In this document: in pieces, positions 58,430 through 64,000 of the stretch | How positions within the stretch are numbered: position 1 is the stretch's first letter | Layout: each line of letters begins with the position of its first letter | Origin: Phyllobacterium myrsinacearum | Lineage (GTDB): Bacteria; Pseudomonadota; Alphaproteobacteria; Rhizobiales; Rhizobiaceae | Assembly: GCF_014138285.1 (NCBI RefSeq) | Contig: NZ_JACGXN010000013.1 | Coordinates: 62,001 to 126,000 of the forward strand | DNA: 64,000 bases | Reading direction: 5' to 3' | The notes under the pieces: generated by a model | What the model was told of the DNA's origin: nothing | The model's database searches: none | The model's input: only the letters and a program-made list of their open reading frames with translations | Position numbers and translations under genes: made by a program

Positions 58430-58906
58430 TTATTCTGCAGCTGCTTTAACAGCAGGAAGCTTGACGGAACCGCCAGCCTTTTCGATCTTTTCGATCGCGG
58501 CCTTGGAGGCGCCGGCAACTTCGACTGTTACTGCAGTTGTGATCTCGCCACCGGAAAGCAGACGAACACCGTCTTTAGCGCGGCGGATAATGCCGGCGGC
58601 CTTCAGGGTTTCAATCGTGATCGCAACTTTGGCATCGAGCTTCTTGGCATCGATAGCAGTCTGGATACGGCCAACAGATACTTCATTGAAATTCTTCATG
58701 AAGATGTTGGTGAAACCGCGCTTTGGCAAGCGACGGTAAACTGGCATCTGTCCGCCTTCGAAGCCATTGATGGCAACGCCGGAACGGGACTTCTGACCCT
58801 TCACACCGCGACCAGCAGTCTTGCCGGAACCGGAACCGATACCACGGCCAACGCGCTTGCGAGCTTTGGTGGCGCCTGGGTTTTCACTCAGATCATTGAG
58901 TTTCAT
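58430..58906 (-). CDS. rplO: 50S ribosomal protein L15
   Basis: 158 aa; [20 protein letters not shown] and the Gly-rich extended N-terminal segment ([16 protein letters not shown]) are diagnostic. Followed by a terminator-like hairpin before secY. Confidence 0.98.
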   Translation of the reverse strand: MKLNDLSENPGATKARKRVGRGIGSGSGKTAGRGVKGQKSRSGVAINGFEGGQMPVYRRLPKRGFTNIFMKNFNEVSVGRIQTAIDAKKLDAKVAITIETLKAAGIIRRAKDGVRLLSGGEITTAVTVEVAGASKAAIEKIEKAGGSVKLPAVKAAAE

Positions 58907-58926
58907 TTGATCAATCTCCGGAGTTC

Positions 58927-59127
58927 TTAAGCCTCGTCCACAACGCGGACGAGATGCTGAACTTTCGCAATCATACCACGCACGGAAGGTGTATCTTCCA
59001 GAACCCGGCGACGATGCATCTTATTGAGGCCCAGGCCGATCAGCGTTGCGCGCTGCTCTGCCGGACGGCGGATAGGGCTACCGATCTGTTCGACCGTAAC
59101 CGTCTTACCCTTCTTCTTCTCAACCAT
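58927..59127 (-). CDS. rpmD: 50S ribosomal protein L30
   Basis: 66 aa with the L30 core [20 protein letters not shown] and [20 protein letters not shown]. Twenty bases from rplO and 66 from rpsE. Confidence 0.97.
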   Translation of the reverse strand: MVEKKKGKTVTVEQIGSPIRRPAEQRATLIGLGLNKMHRRRVLEDTPSVRGMIAKVQHLVRVVDEA

Positions 59128-59193
59128 GACTTATATCCTTTAGTCTACAGCTAGCGGGATCAAGATCCCTGCCCTGCTGCGCCAGCTTCTGGC

Positions 59194-59760
59194 CTATTCT
59201 TCCGAACCGACCACGTCGCGGCGACGAGCCTGCAGTGTGGAGTACTTGATACCGCGCTGGGCAGCGATGTCCTTGGGGTGCATCTGGTGCTTCAAGGCAT
59301 CGAATGTCGCACGAACCATGTTGTATGGGTTCGACGAGCCGAGCGACTTGGCAACGACGTCCTGGACGCCAAGCGTCTCGAAGACAGCGCGCATTGGACC
59401 ACCGGCAATGATACCAGTACCAGCAGTTGCTGCACGAAGCAGAACCTTACCGGCGCCATGACGGCCATGAACATCGTGATGAAGGGTACGGCCCGAACGC
59501 AGTGGTACGAAAATCATTTCGCGCTTGGCAGCTTCTGTTGCCTTACGGATAGCTTCCGGTACTTCACGTGCCTTGCCATGACCAAAACCAACGCGGCCTT
59601 TCTGATCGCCGACAACGACGAGAGCAGCAAAACCAAAACGCCGGCCGCCCTTGACGACCTTGGCGACGCGGTTGATGTGAACAAGCTTGTCAACGAATTC
59701 GCTATCGCGCTCTTCGTTGCGGCCACCACGATCGTCGCGGCCTCTCTTTTCCTGTGCCAT
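59194..59760 (-). CDS. rpsE: 30S ribosomal protein S5
   Basis: 188 aa from [20 protein letters not shown]; the core has [20 protein letters not shown] and [21 protein letters not shown] chose the ATG at 59758-59760, matching family N-termini; an open frame extends 56 codons upstream through the rplR-rpsE gap but is not S5-like. AGGAG is very close to the ATG. Confidence 0.96.
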   Translation of the reverse strand: MAQEKRGRDDRGGRNEERDSEFVDKLVHINRVAKVVKGGRRFGFAALVVVGDQKGRVGFGHGKAREVPEAIRKATEAAKREMIFVPLRSGRTLHHDVHGRHGAGKVLLRAATAGTGIIAGGPMRAVFETLGVQDVVAKSLGSSNPYNMVRATFDALKHQMHPKDIAAQRGIKYSTLQARRRDVVGSEE

Positions 59761-59904
59761 GCTCCTAATTCCTTTTTCTTTTCCGGTAGCACGAATAAAA
59801 TTACTGCGCCGTGTCTCTGATTGGATCCACATAGAGCGCGGTAACAAGTTAGAAGCGCATATACTATTCCAAAACTCAAAGTTGATTTTCGGCGATATGC
59901 ACTG

Positions 59905-59950
59905 CGAAGTCCGGCTTACAAGAGACAAGCCCTTGTAGTCCCGGACTTCG
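59905..59950 (-). other. Two-tier hairpin in the rplR-rpsE gap
   Basis: A perfect 10-bp outer stem CGAAGTCCGG/CCGGACTTCG encloses a 6-bp inner stem TACAAG/CTTGTA with a nine-base loop. It lies in a 214-base gap between rplR and rpsE, where the operon normally has only a few tens of bases. A short GCCTT-ct-AAGGC hairpin at 59959-59970 lies just upstream in the transcript. Confidence 0.6.
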
Positions 59951-59974
59951 ATAGTTTTGCCTTAGAAGGCGATC

Positions 59975-60337
59975 TTAGAAACTAAGACCAGCTTCGCGGG
60001 CAGCTTCTGCAAGTGCCTTTACACGGCCGTGGTAAATGTAGGCACCACGATCAAAGACAACTTCCTTGATGCCAGCCTTGACGGCGCGCTCTGCAACGAG
60101 CTTGCCGATCAGGGCAGCAGCATCCGAATCTGCACCAGTCTTCAGCTTGCCCTTGAGGTCAGCTTCGAGAGTGGATGCGGATGCAATTGTATGTCCACGC
60201 GCATCGTCGATGACCTGCGCATAGATATTCTTCGAAGAACGGTGGACGCTGAGCCGCGGACGGTCACCGGCAACCGCCTTGAGCTGGCGGCGAACACGCG
60301 AAGCGCGACGCTGAATGATTTCTTTCGGCGATGCCAT
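59975..60337 (-). CDS. rplR: 50S ribosomal protein L18
   Basis: 120 aa with [20 protein letters not shown] and the C-terminal [20 protein letters not shown], which form the 5S rRNA-binding protein. Follows rplF by 12 bases. Confidence 0.98.
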   Translation of the reverse strand: MASPKEIIQRRASRVRRQLKAVAGDRPRLSVHRSSKNIYAQVIDDARGHTIASASTLEADLKGKLKTGADSDAAALIGKLVAERAVKAGIKEVVFDRGAYIYHGRVKALAEAAREAGLSF

Positions 60338-60349
60338 GACACGAATTCC

Positions 60350-60883
60350 TTACTTCTTCTTACCTTCTTTACGAACGATCTTCTCGCCCGCATATTTCAC
60401 GCCCTTGCCCTTGTAGGGTTCTGGACCACGGTATTCGCGGATCTCAGCGGCAACCTGACCAACCTGCTGCTTGTCGATGCCAGTAATGACGATTTCCGTC
60501 GGCTTCGGCACTGCAACTGTAATACCTTCCGGTACCTGGTAGACCACTTCGTGGCTGAAACCGAGCGACAGCTGGACATTCTTGCCCTGCATAGCCGCAC
60601 GATAACCAACACCATTGATCTCGAGACGCTTTTCAAAACCGTCCTTAACACCTGTGAAGATGTTGACGATCATCGTGCGGCTCATGCCCCACTTTGACCG
60701 TGCGGTCTTGCTGCTGTCACGCGGATCAACGCGAACGGCGTTATCTTCGAACTTGACCAGAACTTCGTCATTGGCGACGAAGCTCAGTTCACCTTTAGGG
60801 CCCTTGGCCTTAACGGTCTGGCCGTCAACGCTGGCTGTTACACCCTGCGGGACTGCCACTGGTTTTTTACCGATACGAGACAT
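60350..60883 (-). CDS. rplF: 50S ribosomal protein L6
   Basis: 177 aa; [15 protein letters not shown] start and the C-terminal [20 protein letters not shown] are typical. Two related alpha-beta domains as in all L6. Confidence 0.98.
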   Translation of the reverse strand: MSRIGKKPVAVPQGVTASVDGQTVKAKGPKGELSFVANDEVLVKFEDNAVRVDPRDSSKTARSKWGMSRTMIVNIFTGVKDGFEKRLEINGVGYRAAMQGKNVQLSLGFSHEVVYQVPEGITVAVPKPTEIVITGIDKQQVGQVAAEIREYRGPEPYKGKGVKYAGEKIVRKEGKKK

Positions 60884-60907
60884 TTTTCAAACCTTTTCAA
60901 GCAGCGG

Positions 60908-61306
60908 TTAGAATATACGGCAGAGCAATTCGCCGCCGACATTCTGTTCACGTGCCTCGTGGTCTGCCATCACGCCTTTCGGCGTCGACAGGATCGAAAT
61001 ACCAAGACCGTTTGCAACCTGCGGGATCGACTTGACCGAAACGTAAACGCGACGGCCAGGCTTCGAAATACGGGTAATCTCACGGATTACTGGTACATTC
61101 TCAAAATACTTCAGTTCGATTTCGATCTCGGACTTGCCGTTTTCAAAATCAACCTGGCTGTATCCGCGGATATAACCTTCGGACTGAAGAACATCCAGAA
61201 CGCGTGCGCGCAGCTTGGAGGCAGGCGTAGAAACCTTGCCCTTCTTGCGCATGATTGCGTTACGGATACGTGTCAGCATATCGCCGAGAGGATCTGTCAT
61301 AGACAT
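60908..61306 (-). CDS. rpsH: 30S ribosomal protein S8
   Basis: 132 aa; [20 protein letters not shown] and the C-terminal [20 protein letters not shown] are diagnostic. The ATG at 61304-61306 has GGAG seven bases away; an ATG two codons later (61300) would begin [10 protein letters not shown]8 is the usual translational repressor of the spc operon in E. coli; no S8-like site was recognised here. Confidence 0.97.
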   Translation of the reverse strand: MSMTDPLGDMLTRIRNAIMRKKGKVSTPASKLRARVLDVLQSEGYIRGYSQVDFENGKSEIEIELKYFENVPVIREITRISKPGRRVYVSVKSIPQVANGLGISILSTPKGVMADHEAREQNVGGELLCRIF

Positions 61307-61318
61307 CTGTCTTCTCCC

Positions 61319-61624
61319 TTACCAGCTCGACTTCACGATGCCAGGCACCTGGCCGAGCGAACCCAGCTGGCGCAATGCGATACGCGACATTTTCAGTTTG
61401 CGGTAATAACCGCGCGGACGACCCGATATTTCACAACGATTGCGAATACGAACCTTGGTGGAATTGCGTGGCAGTTCTGCCAGCTGGATGGTTGCGCGGA
61501 AGCGCTCATCCAGAGGAAGCGACTGATTCATCACGACTGCCTTCAAACGCGCACGCTTTGCAGCATACTGCTTGACGAGCAAACCACGGCGCTTGTTCTT
61601 TTCGACTGCGCTAGTCTTTGCCAT
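61319..61624 (-). CDS. rpsN: 30S ribosomal protein S14 (zinc-free type)
   Basis: 101 aa from [20 protein letters not shown], ending [20 protein letters not shown] and SW. It lacks the CxxC pairs of zinc-binding S14. I placed the ATG at 61622-61624; the frame is open for another 67 codons upstream, through rplE, and that part is not S14. Confidence 0.97.
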   Translation of the reverse strand: MAKTSAVEKNKRRGLLVKQYAAKRARLKAVVMNQSLPLDERFRATIQLAELPRNSTKVRIRNRCEISGRPRGYYRKLKMSRIALRQLGSLGQVPGIVKSSW

Positions 61625-61649
61625 TTCAAATACCTCGCTACGCTTGCCG

Positions 61650-62213
61650 TTACTGGCGGAAGGGGAAGTTGAAGGCGCGCAAAAGAGCGCGTGCTTCGTC
61701 GTCCGTCTTCGCAGTCGTGCAAACGATGATGTCCATGCCCCAGATCTGATCAACCTTATCGTAGTTGATTTCCGGGAACACAATGTGTTCCTTGATACCC
61801 ATGGCAAAATTGCCACGACCATCAAAGCTCTTTGGGTTCAGACCGCGGAAATCTCGAACGCGCGGTAGCGCGATCGTGATCAGGCGATCCAGAAATTCGT
61901 ACATACGTTCTTTACGAAGGGTAACCTTCGTGCCGATCGGCATATTCTCACGTACCTTGAAGGTAGCGATTGAATTACGCGCCCGGGTAATAACCGGCTT
62001 CTGACCAGCAATCAATGCCAGATCTTCAGCTGCGACAGTTGGCTTCTTGGAATCAGCCGTAGCTTCACCAACGCCCATGTTGAGAACAACTTTGGTGATG
62101 CGGGGAATCTGCATCTCGTTGTCATATTTGAACTGCTCGAGAAGATCTTTGCGTACCACTTCAAGGTACTGCTTCTTCAAGCGCGGTTCGATCTTTGCAG
62201 CTGGATTAGCCAT
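61650..62213 (-). CDS. rplE: 50S ribosomal protein L5
   Basis: 187 aa; 5S rRNA-binding protein with [20 protein letters not shown] and [20 protein letters not shown]. Its start overlaps the end of rplX by eight bases, implying coupled translation. Confidence 0.98.
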   Translation of the reverse strand: MANPAAKIEPRLKKQYLEVVRKDLLEQFKYDNEMQIPRITKVVLNMGVGEATADSKKPTVAAEDLALIAGQKPVITRARNSIATFKVRENMPIGTKVTLRKERMYEFLDRLITIALPRVRDFRGLNPKSFDGRGNFAMGIKEHIVFPEINYDKVDQIWGMDIIVCTTAKTDDEARALLRAFNFPFRQ

Positions 62214-62520
62214 CGATCAGATCTCCTGAACGCTTTGCTACACGTACCTTGTCGCCATTTTCAAGGACTTTGAAGCCAACGCGGGTCGGCTTGCCATCCT
62301 TGGGATCGGCGACAGCGAGGTTTGACAGATGGAGCGGCGCTTCTTTCGAAATGATGCCGGCTTCCTGGGTCTGTGTCTGCTTCTGGTGACGCTTGACAAG
62401 ATTAACGCCGCGAACGAGCGCCTGCTCGTCCTTCGGCAAAACTTTGATTACTTCGCCGGTACGACCCTTGTCCTTACCAGCAAGAACGACAACGCGGTCG
62501 CCTTTACGGATTTTCTGCAT
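62206..62520 (-). CDS. rplX: 50S ribosomal protein L24
   Basis: 104 aa; [20 protein letters not shown] is the KOW motif used in early 50S assembly. Ends inside the start of rplE. Confidence 0.97.
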   Translation of the reverse strand: MQKIRKGDRVVVLAGKDKGRTGEVIKVLPKDEQALVRGVNLVKRHQKQTQTQEAGIISKEAPLHLSNLAVADPKDGKPTRVGFKVLENGDKVRVAKRSGDLIDG

Positions 62521-62531
62521 CGTCTGCTCCT

Positions 62532-62900
62532 TTAGAGTACTTCTGGAGCCAGCGAGATGATCTTCATGTGGTTCTTTGCGCGAAGTTCGCGCGGAACCGG
62601 TCCGAAGATACGCGTGCCGATAGGCTCTTTCTTGTTGTCGATCAGGACAGCTGCGTTCTTGTCGAAACGAATAACGCTACCATCTGCGCGACGGATGTCT
62701 TTGGCTGTACGAACAACCACAGCCTTCATCACGTCACCCTTTTTTACACGGCCGCGCGGAATTGCTTCCTTGATCGAAACGACAATAATGTCGCCGACCG
62801 AAGCATATTTCCGCTTCGAACCGCCCAGCACCTTGATGCACATGACACGACGGGCGCCGGAATTATCCGCGACGTCGAGGTTTGTTTGCATCTGAATCAT
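62532..62900 (-). CDS. rplN: 50S ribosomal protein L14
   Basis: 122 aa; [20 protein letters not shown] and the C-terminal [20 protein letters not shown] are diagnostic. Eleven bases before rplX. Confidence 0.98.
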   Translation of the reverse strand: MIQMQTNLDVADNSGARRVMCIKVLGGSKRKYASVGDIIVVSIKEAIPRGRVKKGDVMKAVVVRTAKDIRRADGSVIRFDKNAAVLIDNKKEPIGTRIFGPVPRELRAKNHMKIISLAPEVL

Positions 62901-62984
62901 GACTAGCCGCCTTCTTCTTGTTCAACCGGACTGGGCTTTCCTTGCCCCTCGCGATTGTTGCGTACTTACATACAGATATTAATA

Positions 62985-63227
62985 TTAACTTGCTGGGGCG
63001 TCAGTTACGACAACCCAACGCTTGTCTTTCGAGATTGGCTTCGATTCCTGGATGGAAACGGCATCGCCAACCTTGAACTGGTTATTCTCGTCGTGCGCCT
63101 TGTACTTCTTGGACTGGCGAACAGTCTTCTGGAGTAGCGGGTGCGAATAGCGCCGCTCGACCTTGACCACGACGGTCTTGTCGTTTTTGTCGCTGACGAC
63201 AACGCCCTGCAGAATGCGTTTAGGCAT
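62985..63227 (-). CDS. rpsQ: 30S ribosomal protein S17
   Basis: 80 aa; [20 protein letters not shown] and [20 protein letters not shown] are typical of this 16S-rRNA-binding OB-fold protein. An 84-base gap separates it from rplN. Confidence 0.97.
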   Translation of the reverse strand: MPKRILQGVVVSDKNDKTVVVKVERRYSHPLLQKTVRQSKKYKAHDENNQFKVGDAVSIQESKPISKDKRWVVVTDAPAS

Positions 63228-63237
63228 GGTTTTTTCC

Positions 63238-63438
63238 TTAAGCCTTGCTTACGACCGCTTTCTGGCGGGCGACTGTCTTGATGCGCGCGATATCACGGCG
63301 AATCTGCCGGACACGTGCGGTTTTCTCCAACTGGCCAGTCGCCTTCTGGAAGCGCAGGTTGAACTGCTCTTTCTTCAGCGTAGCCAACTCTTCATTCAAC
63401 TGATCGAGGCTCAAAGCCCGAACTTCTGCGGATTTCAT
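63238..63438 (-). CDS. rpmC: 50S ribosomal protein L29
   Basis: 66 aa from [20 protein letters not shown] with [20 protein letters not shown] at the end. GGTGG lies five bases before the chosen ATG; a start three codons upstream is less likely. Nested between rplP and rpsQ with gaps of about ten bases. Confidence 0.97.
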   Translation of the reverse strand: MKSAEVRALSLDQLNEELATLKKEQFNLRFQKATGQLEKTARVRQIRRDIARIKTVARQKAVVSKA

Positions 63439-63450
63439 AACATCCACCCC

Positions 63451-63864
63451 TTATTCTGCGATGCGCTGAATAAAGCGCGTCTTGACCGAAAGTTTTGCCG
63501 CTCCGAGGCGAAGAGCCTCACGAGCCACTTCTTCCGAAACGCCGTCGAGCTCAAACATGACGCGGCCTGGTGCTACACGAGAAGCCCAGTAGTCCACCGA
63601 ACCCTTACCTTTACCCATGCGGACTTCGGTAGGCTTCGATGTTACTGGCACATCCGGGAAAATCCGGATCCACACACGGCCGGCACGCTTCATGTGACGG
63701 GTAATTGCACGGCGAGCGGCCTCGATCTCACGCGCGGTAACGCGGTTCGGCTCGAGGGCCTTCAGGCCGAAAGCACCAAAATTAAGATCCGTGCCGCCTT
63801 TCGACGCGCCGTGGATACGGCCCTTGAACTGCTTGCGGAACTTTGTGCGCTTAGGCTGCAGCAT
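63451..63864 (-). CDS. rplP: 50S ribosomal protein L16
   Basis: 137 aa; [20 protein letters not shown] and the conserved [20 protein letters not shown] plus [15 protein letters not shown] identify L16, which contacts the A-site tRNA elbow. Confidence 0.98.
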   Translation of the reverse strand: MLQPKRTKFRKQFKGRIHGASKGGTDLNFGAFGLKALEPNRVTAREIEAARRAITRHMKRAGRVWIRIFPDVPVTSKPTEVRMGKGKGSVDYWASRVAPGRVMFELDGVSEEVAREALRLGAAKLSVKTRFIQRIAE

Positions 63865-63905
63865 TGTTCTCTACTCCAAAATTCTCTTTCCGGAAAGACG
63901 CTATT

Positions 63906-64000
63906 TTAAGCGTTTTCGCGGCGACGGTTCTGACCCTGATGACCATCACCTTCAACAGCGCGACGTTCAGAGGCCATTGGGTCATGCTCAAGGATCTCGC
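63906..64000 (-). CDS. rpsC: 30S ribosomal protein S3 (C-terminal end only)
   Basis: The last ~31 codons read EILEHDPMASERRAVEGDG and end in a basic tail (QNRRRENA), matching the end of alphaproteobacterial S3, directly upstream of rplP as in all S10 operons. The rest lies outside the window. Confidence 0.85.
   Translation of the reverse strand, partial: EILEHDPMASERRAVEGDGHQGQNRRRENA

Overview
The window is chromosomal core DNA of an alphaproteobacterium of the order Hyphomicrobiales (Rhizobiales), close to the Brucella/Ochrobactrum/Phyllobacterium group. This is inferred from gene order and protein sequence: mfd-sdhE against recG, glmU-glmS, gyrA-coaD-two cyclophilins-queA-tgt, glnB-glnA, an S10-spc-alpha ribosomal block followed by a Do protease and rarA, a cyclic beta-glucan exporter of the NdvA/Cgt type, and an SOS box of the alphaproteobacterial form GTTC-N7-GTTC upstream of uvrA. 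No insertion sequence, prophage, CRISPR array or plasmid function was seen.

Layout. 1-9.6 kb: repair and cell-wall precursor genes (mfd cut by the window edge, sdhE, recG, glmS, glmU, ccdA). 9.9-20.9 kb: an accessory stretch starting with tRNA-Lys(UUU). It holds an NTF2-like protein, an acetyltransferase, a divergent ureohydrolase, a LysR regulator facing a RidA-SDR-NTF2 operon, a TetR/MFS drug-exporter pair, an OmpR-type two-component system facing two small secreted proteins, and a GlsB-type membrane protein. 20.9-26 kb: an RND efflux operon with its TetR regulator. 26-33 kb: tgt, queA, two cyclophilins, coaD, a micro-ORF and gyrA. 33-39.3 kb: MarC, NDH-2, AraC/DUF2000, YqaA, a LacI regulator with three operators facing a decayed gene, and ssb. 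39.7-45.7 kb: uvrA, a DUF72 gene, and glnB-glnA with a sigma-54 promoter. 46-53.3 kb: an ATP12 chaperone, rluC, crcB, ndvA, rarA and a Do protease. 53.5-64 kb: the ribosomal block rplQ to rpsC on the minus strand, cut by the window end.

How the genes work together. Three regulator/target modules show good operator candidates: TetR/RND (16-bp perfect palindrome), TetR/MFS, and LysR/RidA operon. The glnB-glnA pair is the nitrogen-sensing and assimilation unit. The least ordinary signals are: (i) structured, unusually long gaps inside the ribosomal operon (rplO-secY and rplR-rpsE); (ii) a two-component system facing a secreted Lys/His/Ala-rich peptide gene, with 11-bp-spaced direct repeats between them; (iii) micro-ORFs of 29 and 52 codons; (iv) paired hairpins with complementary loops downstream of ssb; and (v) enzymes lacking family-defining residues (an SDR without Tyr/Lys, a ureohydrolase with His replaced by Cys). 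Everything was read by eye without database searches.
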